NCBI RefSeq assembly: GCF_002858865.1
Contig: NZ_PJRR01000019.1
Coordinates: 248,001 to 312,000, forward strand
DNA: 64,000 nucleotides
DNA from: Caulobacter vibrioides
GTDB lineage: Bacteria; Pseudomonadota; Alphaproteobacteria; Caulobacterales; Caulobacteraceae
Direction: 5' to 3'
The position numbers were made by a program, and so were the translations under genes. Every line of letters begins with the position of its first letter. Position 1 is the stretch's first letter. This document shows positions 9,675 through 17,406 of this stretch, one piece after another. The notes under the pieces were generated by a model that was given only the letters and a program-made list of their open reading frames with translations, ran no database searches and was not told the DNA's origin.

Positions 9675-9707
9675 GATTTAGGAAGACCAAGCGCGGCGGT
9701 CAAGTAT
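9675..9707 (-). promoter_or_regulatory. Putative iscR-suf promoter with IscR half-site
   Basis: On the minus strand, TTGACC (9703-9698) and TAAATC (9680-9675) are separated by 17 bases, a plausible -35/-10 pair. The sequence ATACTTGACC (9707-9698) matches nine of ten positions of the left half of the E. coli type 1 IscR site ATASYYGACT and overlaps the -35. The right half is not convincing. The leader would be roughly 90 bases. Confidence 0.45.
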
Positions 9708-9757
9708 TCCGGCCCCTAAAAAGCCGGGCTCCGCCGTCGCCAGCTGAAGGGGACGAT

Positions 9758-10408
9758 ATGCCTGATGTGATTTTGACCGGCGCGTCCGGCCGGATCGAGG
9801 GTCGCTATTCTCCGGGCAAGACCGAGACGGCGCCGATCGCCCTGATCCTGCACCCGCACCCCAAGGCCGGCGGTCACATGAACCACCCGGTCTCGGTGCA
9901 ACTGTACCACCTGTTCATGAAGCGCGGTTTTGCGACCCTGCGCTTCAACTTCCGCGGCGTGGGCCGCAGCCAGGGCGAGTTTGACGCCGGCATCGGTGAA
10001 CTGGCCGACGCGGCCACGGCTCTGGACTGGCTACAGACGTCCAACCCGGCCGCCAGCCAGACCTGGGTCGCCGGCTTCGACTTCGGCGCCTATATCGGCA
10101 TGCAGCTCCTGATGCGCCGCCCGGAAACGGACGGCTTCATCTCGGTGTCGCCGCCGACCAACATGTACGACTTCAGCTTCCTGGCCCCCTGCCCGGCCTC
10201 GGGCCTGTTCCTGACGGGCTCGGCCGACACCATCACCCCCCCGGTCGAGGTGGAGCGGGTGGTCACCAAGCTGCGCACCCAGAAGGGCATCACAATCGAC
10301 TACGAAGTCATCGACAAGGCCACCCACTTCTGGGCCGAGCACCTGCCCAGCGTCGAAAAGAGCGTCAGCGACTATCTCGACAAGCGCCTGGCGGAAAATC
10401 CGATCTAG
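9758..10408 (+). CDS. Alpha/beta hydrolase (COG2945-like) with Asp at the nucleophile position
   Basis: A 216-residue single-domain alpha/beta hydrolase. It has the oxyanion-region motif HPHPKAGGHMNHPV, RFNFRGVGRSQGEFD, a probable acid D157 (TGSADTITPP) and histidine H190 (ATHFWAE). The nucleophile elbow reads G-F-D108-F-G where relatives known to me have GxSxG, usually GFSFGA. Asp nucleophiles occur in haloalkane dehalogenases and epoxide hydrolases, so either chemistry has changed or the protein is not a classic esterase. Start 9758 has GAAGGGGA upstream. It stands alone, divergent from iscR, with a strong terminator after it. Confidence 0.85.
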   Translation: MPDVILTGASGRIEGRYSPGKTETAPIALILHPHPKAGGHMNHPVSVQLYHLFMKRGFATLRFNFRGVGRSQGEFDAGIGELADAATALDWLQTSNPAASQTWVAGFDFGAYIGMQLLMRRPETDGFISVSPPTNMYDFSFLAPCPASGLFLTGSADTITPPVEVERVVTKLRTQKGITIDYEVIDKATHFWAEHLPSVEKSVSDYLDKRLAENPI

Positions 10409-10428
10409 GACTTCAAGTCCAAACGCTT

Positions 10429-10458
10429 AAAAGGCCTCCCTTCGGGGAGGCCTTTTTC
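10429..10458 (+). terminator. Rho-independent terminator of the hydrolase gene
   Basis: AAAAGGCCTCCC-TTCG-GGGAGGCCTTTTT: a long stem with a UUCG tetraloop followed by a T-run. Because it is symmetric with A-run and T-run it can work in both directions. Confidence 0.9.
10440..10458 (+). repeat. Direct repeat copy 1 flanking the AT-rich PD40 segment
   Basis: CTTCGGGGAGGCCTTTTTC, the loop and 3' arm of the hydrolase terminator. A second copy with one mismatch occurs at 11557-11575 in the same orientation. Confidence 0.7.
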
Positions 10459-10635
10459 GTTTCAGGGGTGTCGGTAAAGGTTAGAAGCGTCCCTGCCACA
10501 AGCTATGGCTTGTCAATAGTACGAGGCGATCGCGGCGACCTGCTAAACTGGTCTCTGCTACGCCATGACGCGAGGTTAAAGCCGCTGAAGGTGCGCCTTC
10601 TTTTGGCAGCACACCGTCTGCGATTTCTAGATGGA
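10459..10635. other. AT-richer stretch with no recognisable gene
   Basis: About 180 bases after the terminator. Short open frames exist on both strands but have no ribosome-binding site, no family signature and unnatural composition. It belongs by composition to the atypical segment that contains the PD40 gene. Confidence 0.5.
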
Positions 10636-11529
10636 TTACTCTTTCGGCTTCAGGTCTTGTATTATCTGCGCATCGATCCAATATAAATCTGATTGAGAGC
10701 CCGCCTTGCCGTTTGCATTAGGCACCATTCGATTGAAGAAGAGATATTTTCCGTCAGGCGTGACCTGCGCCCCACCTTCTCCGGCTTCTGTATTTACCTT
10801 GTCCCCCAGATTGATAGCTTCACCCCATGAGCCATCTTTCTGCCGAAAACTGATATAGAGATCAGCATCGCCATACCCACTCTCCCTTTCACCGTCCCAC
10901 ATGACGTAGCTCTCGTCAGGGGCGATGTACGGATGGGCATTCCATTTGCCGGTATTGATTTCCCTGGGAAACGGCTCCGGGTCTTGCCATTTGCCACTCA
11001 CGAGCCTTGAGTACCGAAGAATTCCATCAACGGTTGAACTAGCTCTTTCATCCAGAACTAAAGTCCCTTTGGCTGATGCTGAAAGGCTCATAATGCGTAT
11101 GCCTTCAAAAGCAGGGCCAAGACTTTTCAGCTCTGACCAACCGTCAGCAGTGCGCTCCTTGTATTTGGCGCCATAATGCAAGGTTTTACCGTTTGGGGCG
11201 TAGAAGGGCCTGCTCTCCCCAGCCGGCACCGCTATCTTGCGCCACTGATCGCCCACTTGTCTAAAAATGACAGATTCCGGTTCTCTGGCGTCACGAGTGT
11301 GTTTCCATCTAGTGACAAAAAACTCGTTCATGTCAGGGGAGAAGCTGCCGGCGTCTCCCCATTCTTCTGTATTCACAATGCCAAGAGCAAAGGGCTTGGC
11401 GATTAACCCCGGCGGGGTCTGCCCTAGGTAAGGGCCTTTGAGTGCAGGAAATTCATCTTGGCCATAACTTTTGCCGCTTATAGCGATTACAGAAAGTAAC
11501 GGCAAAACTAACATACAAACGCGATTCAT
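10636..11529 (-). CDS. Exported PD40/TolB-like beta-propeller protein, atypical composition
   Basis: A 297-residue protein with a signal peptide (MNRVCMLVLPLLSVIAISGK, cleavage likely near SYGQ-DE). The mature part has repeated propeller strands typical of PD40 repeats: FSPDMNEFFVTRW, YAPNGKTLHYG, IAPDESYVMWDG and VTPDGKYLFFNR, spaced like blades of a TolB-type propeller. It is probably periplasmic; function unknown. AGAAGG precedes ATG 11529. Base composition is unlike its neighbours: bases 10681-10740 contain 26 G+C of 60, against 39 of 60 in a sample of a typical gene here. Together with flanking direct repeats this suggests acquisition by transfer. Confidence 0.8.
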   Translation of the reverse strand: MNRVCMLVLPLLSVIAISGKSYGQDEFPALKGPYLGQTPPGLIAKPFALGIVNTEEWGDAGSFSPDMNEFFVTRWKHTRDAREPESVIFRQVGDQWRKIAVPAGESRPFYAPNGKTLHYGAKYKERTADGWSELKSLGPAFEGIRIMSLSASAKGTLVLDERASSTVDGILRYSRLVSGKWQDPEPFPREINTGKWNAHPYIAPDESYVMWDGERESGYGDADLYISFRQKDGSWGEAINLGDKVNTEAGEGGAQVTPDGKYLFFNRMVPNANGKAGSQSDLYWIDAQIIQDLKPKE

Positions 11530-11556
11530 AGATTACCTTCTATTAACGAGACATAA

Positions 11557-11575
11557 CTTCGGGGAGGCCTTGTTC
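11557..11575 (+). repeat. Direct repeat copy 2 (half terminator)
   Basis: CTTCGGGGAGGCCTTGTTC matches copy 1 at 18 of 19 positions but lacks the matching 5' arm, so it cannot fold as a terminator. It lies just after the DUF6624 gene in that gene's direction. Confidence 0.65.
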
Positions 11576-11583
11576 ATTGGCGC

Positions 11584-12258
11584 TCAGTTGCAGGGCGGAT
11601 ACTTGGCGAACGTCGCTACATACTCAGCAAGCGGCGTAAGAAAGCCCATGGCTTTTCGGCGTTCGTCCACTGCTTCAGGCGCTTCTAGCGTGTCGACCAC
11701 ATACCTGCCGTCCTTGCAGACCATCTGACTGCCATAGCGCTGGGGTCGCCCCTCATTAAGCGCCAGCCGGTCATACATCAGGCCGTAGCTCTGGCCATCG
11801 ACCTCGCCCTTAGCCACGAGCGGCTCGAGCACGGGCACGAACCGCCGCCAGAGATCGAGGTTCGAATGCTGGACGATATTGAACGCCGCTTTCGCGGCTC
11901 TGTCCCCATAACGACTCTTCAGAAACCAGCCTTCCGGCGGCACCATAGCCAACAATGCTCTCTCATTTTCGGCGTCGGCTTCCTCGATCGGCGCCCATAT
12001 CGCCTTTCGAGCGGCCTTCAACTCCTCAGGCGGCAGCACGGACAGGTCGATCTGGGTCAGGACGCGCCGCCCGACCTGATCCAATCTTCCCATGCGCTCC
12101 AGCTTTTCCGAGTCGTTCGCCGGTGGCGGCAGGGCGGCCTGGGTTTTGCGCTCGGCGTCCAAAGCCTGGCGGACGGGCGCTATCAGTTCGGCGGCGCGCG
12201 GACCAAGGGGCGGAGTATCACTGGCGGACAGCAACGCCACCAACAGAATCCCGATCAT
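11584..12258 (-). CDS. Exported hypothetical protein, probable DUF6624
   Basis: A 224-residue protein starting MIGILLVALLSASDTPPLGP, a short signal-like segment, then a helical region rich in E/R/A. The motif YGLMYDRLALNEGRPQRYGSQMVC resembles the conserved core of DUF6624, where a 'tDRvlvaeGkpQrYGTQ' block is typical; I recall this family without being able to check it. Two cysteines (MVCKDG and the terminal PPCN) could pair in the periplasm. ATG 12258 is preferred to a GTG six bases upstream because GGGGTGA lies just before it. Function unknown. Confidence 0.65.
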   Translation of the reverse strand: MIGILLVALLSASDTPPLGPRAAELIAPVRQALDAERKTQAALPPPANDSEKLERMGRLDQVGRRVLTQIDLSVLPPEELKAARKAIWAPIEEADAENERALLAMVPPEGWFLKSRYGDRAAKAAFNIVQHSNLDLWRRFVPVLEPLVAKGEVDGQSYGLMYDRLALNEGRPQRYGSQMVCKDGRYVVDTLEAPEAVDERRKAMGFLTPLAEYVATFAKYPPCN

Positions 12259-12321
12259 GCTCACCCCCGGACTTCAACGCGGCGCAAGCTCAATCCAAAA
12301 TTGTGACGAAGTCTGGGCGTA

Positions 12322-13446
12322 TCAGGGTTGGACGATCCGTCCACCCGTCATAGGCGCTTTCACGCCCGTGGTCCCCGGGAAGCTGATCGGCAGACCCATG
12401 GCGGTTCGCGCCGCGAGGTACGCGAAGGCCTCGGCCTCGATGCTGTCGCCGCGCCAGCCATAGGCCTCGGCGCTCTTGACCGGTACGGGCGCGCGCGCGG
12501 CCAGGGTCTGCATGATCGCCGGATTATGCCGGCCGCCGCCGCAGACGATCAGGGCGCTGGGCGCCTCGCCGGTCTGGGCGAAGGCCTTGAACACCGCCTC
12601 GGCGGTAAAGGCCACCAAGGTCGCAGCTGCGTCCTCAGCGGAGAGATGATCGACCGGGGTCAACGAGAAGTCATAGCGGTCCAGCGATTTCGGCGCGGGC
12701 GCGTCGAAATAGGGACTGTCGAACAGCGCCGCCAGAACGGCCTCATCCACGCGGCCGGCCAGGGCCAGACGACCATCCTCGTCGAAGCGGCCAAGCCCCC
12801 TCGCCTGCAGCATCAGGTCGATCATGCCGTTGCCGGGGCCGGTGTCGAAGGCCAGCAGGTCGCCGTCCGCGCCGATCAGGGTGATGTTGGCGACCCCGCC
12901 GACGTTCAGCGCCGCCACCGGGGCGGCCAAACCCGAGGCCCGGGCGCGGGCGGCGTGGTAGATCGGCGCCAGCGGGGCGCCCTCCCCGCCGGCGGCGACA
13001 TCGGCGGTGCGGAAGTCGAACGCCACCGGACGCCCGCAGAGGCGCGCCAGGCGATCGGCGTCGAGCAGTTGCACCGTGCGCCCCACCCGCTCCGCCGTCG
13101 GACGCTCGTGCAGAACCGTCTGGCCGTGCACGCCCAGCAGGTCGAAGTCGCTCCAAGAGAGACCGTGCTCATCCAGAAAGCTTTCGGCGGCCTGGAAGTG
13201 CTCGTCGGCCACGGCGCGCCGGGCCTCCTCGAGGATCACCGGCTCAGGCTCGCCGCGCGGCCAGGCGCGGGCGATGTCGGTGGTCTTCAGCAGCAGGTCG
13301 CGGGTGGCTTCGCGCAACTTGCGCTCGCCCGCCGGACCGAAGGCGCTGATCTCCACGCCATCGGTCTCCAGCACCGCCATGTCGACCGCATCCAGCGAGG
13401 TGCCGGTCATGAATCCCAGGATCTTCATGGGAACGTTGACTGCCAT
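12322..13446 (-). CDS. anmK: Anhydro-N-acetylmuramic acid kinase AnmK
   Basis: A 374-residue sugar kinase of peptidoglycan recycling. It converts 1,6-anhydro-MurNAc to MurNAc-6-phosphate in the cytosol. It shows GFMTGTSLDAVDMAV (ATP phosphate loop), LLGVHGQTVLHERP, NVGGVANITLIG, FDTGPGNGMIDLM and VCGGGRHNPAIM, all AnmK signatures. Starts at 13446 or 13428 are both possible; E. coli AnmK aligns from near the second. The 5' end overlaps the putative divergent tyrS promoter. Confidence 0.94.
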   Translation of the reverse strand: MAVNVPMKILGFMTGTSLDAVDMAVLETDGVEISAFGPAGERKLREATRDLLLKTTDIARAWPRGEPEPVILEEARRAVADEHFQAAESFLDEHGLSWSDFDLLGVHGQTVLHERPTAERVGRTVQLLDADRLARLCGRPVAFDFRTADVAAGGEGAPLAPIYHAARARASGLAAPVAALNVGGVANITLIGADGDLLAFDTGPGNGMIDLMLQARGLGRFDEDGRLALAGRVDEAVLAALFDSPYFDAPAPKSLDRYDFSLTPVDHLSAEDAAATLVAFTAEAVFKAFAQTGEAPSALIVCGGGRHNPAIMQTLAARAPVPVKSAEAYGWRGDSIEAEAFAYLAARTAMGLPISFPGTTGVKAPMTGGRIVQP

Positions 13447-13465
13447 GCCCGTTAAACGGTAGCTA
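13436..13465 (+). promoter_or_regulatory. Putative sigma-73-type promoter of tyrS
   Basis: TTGACT (13436-13441) and TAGCTA (13460-13465) are 18 bases apart; the latter includes GCTAG, close to the Caulobacter housekeeping -10 (GCTANAWC). The start point would fall at about 13471-13473, on the A of the leader-peptide ATG. It lies within the start of anmK on the other strand. Confidence 0.45.
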
Positions 13466-13471
13466 GGCCCC

Positions 13472-13522
13472 ATGATCGACGCTTTCGTCCTGGCCCGCCC
13501 CTATTACCGCCCGCTGCCATAG
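13472..13522 (+). CDS. Candidate leader peptide with tandem Tyr codons upstream of tyrS
   Basis: A 16-codon open frame encodes [16 protein letters not shown] and ends TAG, 161 bases before tyrS. Codons 11-12 are TAT TAC. The Tyr codons are followed at once by a perfect 6-bp hairpin (CCCGCT 13510-13515 / AGCGGG 13521-13526) that holds the stop codon, and part of that hairpin (GCGGG) could instead pair with CCCGC at 13553-13557. With the predicted transcription start at its ATG it would be translated leaderless, which is common in Caulobacter. No U-run terminator is visible downstream, which weakens a classic attenuation model. Inference from sequence only. Confidence 0.4.
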   Translation: MIDAFVLARPYYRPLP

Positions 13523-13683
13523 CGGGAGGCCGACCAGACACGTCGCTTTGCCCCCGCCTCGCCGGGGTCGCTTCAACACAGTCGATCATGCGCTCCGGCC
13601 CGTTCCCGGAGTCTGAAATGAACCCCTCACACACCGACCAAGCCGTGCTAGACGGCCCGCCACGTCAGATAGAGAGTCGATCC

Positions 13684-14943
13684 ATGTCCGCCGCCTCGTC
13701 CTTCAAGTCAGAGTTCCTGCGAACCCTGGAGGCGCGCGGCTACATCCACCAGATCACCCATGCGGACGAACTGGACACGGCGGCGCAGGGCGGCCCGATC
13801 GTCGCCTACATCGGCTTCGACGCCACTGCGCCCAGCCTGCACGTCGGTTCGCTGATCCAGATCATGCTGCTGCGCCGCCTTCAGCAGGCCGGCCACAAGC
13901 CGATCGTCCTGATGGGCGGCGGCACGACCAAGGTCGGCGATCCCACGGGCAAGGACGAAAGCCGCAAGCTGCTGAGCGACGCCGACATCCAGGCCAATAT
14001 CGCGGGCATCAAGACGGTGTTCTCGAAGTTCCTGACCTTCGGCGACGGGCCCACCGACGCGATCATGGTCGATAACGACGTCTGGCTGTCGAAGTTCGGC
14101 TACGTCCAGTTCCTGCGCGAGTACGGCGTGCACTTCACGGTCAACCGCATGCTGGCGTTCGACTCGGTCAAGCTGCGCCTCGAGCGCGAGCAGCCGATGA
14201 CGTTCCTCGAGTTCAACTACATGCTGATGCAGGCGGTGGACTTCCTGGAGCTGAACCGCGCCCACGGCTGCGTGCTGCAGATGGGCGGCTCGGACCAGTG
14301 GGGCAACATCCTCAACGGCGTCGAGCTGACCCGCCGCGTCGACCAGAAGAGCGCCTTTGGCCTTACGACGCCGCTCCTGGCCACCGCCTCGGGCGCCAAG
14401 ATGGGCAAGACGGCGGCGGGCGCAGTGTGGCTGAACGCCGAACAGCTGAGCCCCTACGACTACTGGCAGTTCTGGCGGAACACCGAGGACGCGGACGTTG
14501 GCCGTTTCCTGAAGCTGTTCACCGACCTGCCGCTGGATCGCATCGCCGAACTGGAGGCCCTGGAAGGCGCCCAGATCAACGAGGCCAAGAAGGTGCTGGC
14601 CGATGAGGCCACCCGCATGGCCCACGGCGAGGAAGAGGCTCGCAAGGCTCGCGACGCCGCTGAAAAGGCGTTCGAGCAAGGCGCGCTGTCAGCTGACCTG
14701 CCGACCTACGAGATCGCGGCGGCGGACCTGGACGCCGGCGTCGTTCTGGCGGCCCTGTTCGCTGACGCGGGTCTGGCGGGATCGCGCGGCGAGGCGCGTC
14801 GTCTGGCCCAAGGCGGCGGCCTCAAGGTCAACGACAAGGCCGAAGCCGACGCCAACCGCCTGATCACCGCCGCCGATCTCGTCGAGGGCGTGGTCAAGCT
14901 GGCGGCCGGCAAGAAGAAGATCGTGTTGGTGAAGCCTGTTTAG
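13684..14943 (+). CDS. tyrS: Tyrosyl-tRNA synthetase
   Basis: A 419-residue class I synthetase that charges tRNA-Tyr. The HIGH-like motif is HVGS in [13 protein letters not shown], the KMSKS-like motif is KMGKT, and the tyrosine-binding [12 protein letters not shown] and [12 protein letters not shown] segments are present. An S4 RNA-binding domain ends the protein ([18 protein letters not shown]). Start 13684 fits the family length; in-frame ATGs exist at 13588 and 13618 but precede no homology. It has a leader of roughly 210 bases carrying hairpins (13510-13526, 13552-13567, 13593-13611) and a Tyr-codon mini-ORF. Confidence 0.96.
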   Translation: MSAASSFKSEFLRTLEARGYIHQITHADELDTAAQGGPIVAYIGFDATAPSLHVGSLIQIMLLRRLQQAGHKPIVLMGGGTTKVGDPTGKDESRKLLSDADIQANIAGIKTVFSKFLTFGDGPTDAIMVDNDVWLSKFGYVQFLREYGVHFTVNRMLAFDSVKLRLEREQPMTFLEFNYMLMQAVDFLELNRAHGCVLQMGGSDQWGNILNGVELTRRVDQKSAFGLTTPLLATASGAKMGKTAAGAVWLNAEQLSPYDYWQFWRNTEDADVGRFLKLFTDLPLDRIAELEALEGAQINEAKKVLADEATRMAHGEEEARKARDAAEKAFEQGALSADLPTYEIAAADLDAGVVLAALFADAGLAGSRGEARRLAQGGGLKVNDKAEADANRLITAADLVEGVVKLAAGKKKIVLVKPV

Positions 14944-14956
14944 TTATGAGTTGATT

Positions 14957-15050
14957 GTCATCCCGGCCCTGGCGTAGCCAAGGCGGGACTGGTTAGACTC
15001 ATGCCATTGGCGATCCCGGCTCAGCGCGCTTCGCGCTGGGTTGGGATGAC
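14957..15050. repeat. Intergenic inverted repeat (GTCATCCCGGC...GGGATGAC type)
   Basis: Terminal arms GTCATCCC and GGGATGAC with inner hairpins (CAGCGCGCTTCGCGCTGGG) fill the space between tyrS and bcp. This is a common palindromic repeat form in alphaproteobacterial intergenic regions. Confidence 0.7.
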
Positions 15051-15070
15051 AAATTTCAAGGAAGCGTTCG

Positions 15071-15532
15071 ATGCTGCAGCCCGGCGACAAGGCTCCCGAT
15101 TTCGACCTGCCGACCGACACCGGTCGCGTCAGCCTGTCGGCCCTCAAGGGCAAGAACGTCGTCCTGTACTTCTATCCCAAGGACGACACCGCCGGCTGCA
15201 CCTCAGAGGCGCTGCAGTTCTCGTCGGAAGTCGAGGAATTCCAGAAGCTGGGCGCGGTGATCATCGGCGTGTCCAAGGACAGCGCCGCCTCGCACGCCAA
15301 GTTCCGCGCCAAGCACGACCTGACCATCGAACTGGCCGCTGACACGCTGGGCGATGTCGTCGAGTCCTACGGGGCCTGGGTCGAAAAAAGCATGTACGGC
15401 CGCAAGTACATGGGCATCGATCGCTCGACCTTCCTGATCGACCGCGAAGGCGTCATCCGCGAGATCTGGCGCAAGGTGAAAGTGCCTGGCCACATCAAGG
15501 CGGTCATGAACGCCGCCAAGGCGATCAAATAG
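15071..15532 (+). CDS. bcp: Thioredoxin-dependent peroxiredoxin (BCP/PrxQ family)
   Basis: A 153-residue thiol peroxidase reducing hydrogen peroxide and organic hydroperoxides. The peroxidatic cysteine is C43 in YPKDDTAGCTSEALQF. The second cysteine that E. coli BCP has five residues later is an aliphatic/Gln position here, and there is no other cysteine, so this is a 1-Cys form needing an external resolving thiol. ATG 15071 is close to the family start. Confidence 0.95.
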   Translation: MLQPGDKAPDFDLPTDTGRVSLSALKGKNVVLYFYPKDDTAGCTSEALQFSSEVEEFQKLGAVIIGVSKDSAASHAKFRAKHDLTIELAADTLGDVVESYGAWVEKSMYGRKYMGIDRSTFLIDREGVIREIWRKVKVPGHIKAVMNAAKAIK

Positions 15533-15765
15533 ACCTCGCCTCGCGCGCCTGAGATGCGCGCAACTGTTGCAGCAAGGCATCGGCCTGTGGCGTTTCAGCG
15601 CGGAACCGCGGGTCTGGCGTGGCCGTTTCAGTCAGAGATCGTTAAGGATTGGGGCGCAGAGTTCAATTTTGTGACTCGCGCTCCCTTCGGGCGCGAAGAC
15701 GCTTGCGCGCTTCCGTTTTATCGTTGCATATCGCCGGGACCTGAAACGGGGGGTTTCCTGGGGCG

Positions 15766-16917
15766 ATGGCGATCAAACGCTTCAAGCGACTGCGGCAATC
15801 TCTGGAAGCCCTTTTTCCTGAACGGCACATCTACATCCGCTCCGGCGGCGAGATGCGCGGCTATGTCTTCTCGACCAACAAGCAGCTCCTGGGCGCCGCC
15901 GGCGTGGCCGTCGGCGCACTGTGGATGGGCGTCTGCACGGCAGCGATGATGGTCAACGCCCTGGCGGTCAGCTCGACCGACCAGCAGGTCATCAAGCAAA
16001 AAGCTTACTACGAGCGCCTGAACGCTGATCGTCAGGCCCGCCTGAACAGCGCTGTGGCGCAACTCTCCGCCACCAATGGCTCGCTGGAAGAGCTCGCCGC
16101 GTCGGTCGAAAAGCGCCACGCCGCGCTCGCCCTGCTGGTCTCCGACTTCAAGGGCGTACCCGGCGCCGCCGAAGCGCTGCAGGTCGCCAAGCCTCGCCTC
16201 CTCGCCGCCAGTCCGGTGCAACGGGTGCAGGCCACCCGGATGGACCAGGAGCGCCTGATCGACGCCGCCGAAAGCTTCGCCAAGAGCCGCGCCGAGCGCC
16301 TGCGTCTGGCCATGCGGATGGCGGGCCTGGATGCTGGAAACTATACCGGCCGCGGCGTGTCGCTGGGCGGCCCGCTGATCGAGGCCAAGGATCCTCGCGC
16401 CCTCGCCGCTGTGCTGGACGTGGACGAAGAGTTCGCCACCCGCATCCAACGCGCCGCGAACGACATGTCGGACATGCGATCGCTCGGCGCGGCGGCCAAG
16501 AAGCTGCCCTTCTATCGCCCGACCAGCAATCCGGCCCTGTCGTCCAGCTATGGCGTGCGGTTTGATCCGTTCACCCGACGCCCCGCCTTCCATTCCGGCC
16601 TGGACTTCCCAGGCGGCTATCATACGCCGATCATGGCCACCGCTCCAGGCGTGATCTCGTTCACCGGCGTGCGCTCTGGCTATGGCAAGACGGTCGAGAT
16701 CGACCACGGCGGCGGCTTCAAGACCCGCTACGCCCACCTCGCCGCCATCAGCGTTCGTGTCGGACAACGCGTGGCCATCGGCTCGCGCGTCGGCGGCATG
16801 GGCTCGACAGGCCGCTCGACCGGCCCGCACCTGCACTACGAAGTCTGGGTCAACGGCAAGGCCCAGAACCCCAACCGCTTCTTGAAGGCTGGTGAGTATG
16901 TTCAGCAAGCAAGCTAA
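15766..16917 (+). CDS. M23-family peptidoglycan endopeptidase, bactofilin partner
   Basis: A 383-residue protein: a short cytoplasmic segment, one membrane helix at about 44-66 (LLGAAGVAVGALWMGVCTAAMMV), a coiled-coil-prone stalk at about 75-170, then an M23 domain. The LytM zinc site is intact: H276 and D280 in HSGLDFPG and H355/H357 in HLHYEVW. It should cut peptide cross-links in the periplasm. Its end overlaps bacA by 20 bases. An M23-bactofilin pair is known to shape stalked budding in Hyphomonas (LmdC-BacA), so the short cytoplasmic N-terminus probably contacts BacA polymer. Confidence 0.9.
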   Translation: MAIKRFKRLRQSLEALFPERHIYIRSGGEMRGYVFSTNKQLLGAAGVAVGALWMGVCTAAMMVNALAVSSTDQQVIKQKAYYERLNADRQARLNSAVAQLSATNGSLEELAASVEKRHAALALLVSDFKGVPGAAEALQVAKPRLLAASPVQRVQATRMDQERLIDAAESFAKSRAERLRLAMRMAGLDAGNYTGRGVSLGGPLIEAKDPRALAAVLDVDEEFATRIQRAANDMSDMRSLGAAAKKLPFYRPTSNPALSSSYGVRFDPFTRRPAFHSGLDFPGGYHTPIMATAPGVISFTGVRSGYGKTVEIDHGGGFKTRYAHLAAISVRVGQRVAIGSRVGGMGSTGRSTGPHLHYEVWVNGKAQNPNRFLKAGEYVQQAS

Positions 16918-17383
16918 ATCGAACAACAAGGCCCCGGCCCGCATCGAGCCGCTGCCGACGCCCATGGCCGCCACCCCGGCCGAGCCCGCGCGTCGCGCAC
17001 CGCCCAAGGTCGCCTCGCTGCTGTCAGCCGACCTGACCATCGAGGGCGGCGTTACCGGCGAAGGCGAGCTGCAGATCGACGGCGTGGTGAAGGGCGACGT
17101 CCGCGTGGGTCGCCTGACCGTCGGCGAAACCGGCCATGTCGAGGGTTCGGTCTATGCCGAGGCGGTCGAGGTGCGCGGCCGCGTGGTCGGCGCGATCACC
17201 TCCAAGCAGGTTCGCCTTTACGGCACCTCGTATGTCGATGGCGACATCACCCACGAGCAGCTGGCCATGGAAACCGGCGCCTTCTTCCAGGGCCGCAGCC
17301 TGAAGTTCCAGCGCCCGGCGCCCGCGCCGTCGCAACCCGCGCCGCATCCCGAGCATCTGGCGATCGCCAAGAGCGCCGGCTAA
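16898..17383 (+). CDS. bacA: Bactofilin BacA
   Basis: A 161-residue bactofilin. A disordered, Pro-rich N-terminus contains a short basic/hydrophobic leader (MFSKQAKSNN), the beta-helix core spans about 40-130 (LTIEGGVTGEGELQIDGVVKG then VRVGRLTVGETGHVEGSVYA), and the tail is Pro-rich. Bactofilins polymerise without nucleotide and in Caulobacter BacA recruits peptidoglycan enzymes to the stalk base. ATG 16898 gives the known C. crescentus length; a GTG two codons earlier is possible. Overlap with the M23 gene implies coupled expression. Confidence 0.95.
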   Translation: MFSKQAKSNNKAPARIEPLPTPMAATPAEPARRAPPKVASLLSADLTIEGGVTGEGELQIDGVVKGDVRVGRLTVGETGHVEGSVYAEAVEVRGRVVGAITSKQVRLYGTSYVDGDITHEQLAMETGAFFQGRSLKFQRPAPAPSQPAPHPEHLAIAKSAG

Positions 17384-17406
17384 GACGGGCCGAAGCTGAA
17401 AATGAT

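Noticed and set aside
10468-10686. 72-codon plus-strand frame after the hydrolase terminator
   Set aside because: No ribosome-binding site, overlaps the end of the PD40 gene, no recognisable features.
13588-13683. N-terminal extension of tyrS from ATG 13588 or 13618
   Set aside because: The extra residues match no part of TyrRS, and the region folds as hairpins; ATG 13684 gives the family N-terminus.
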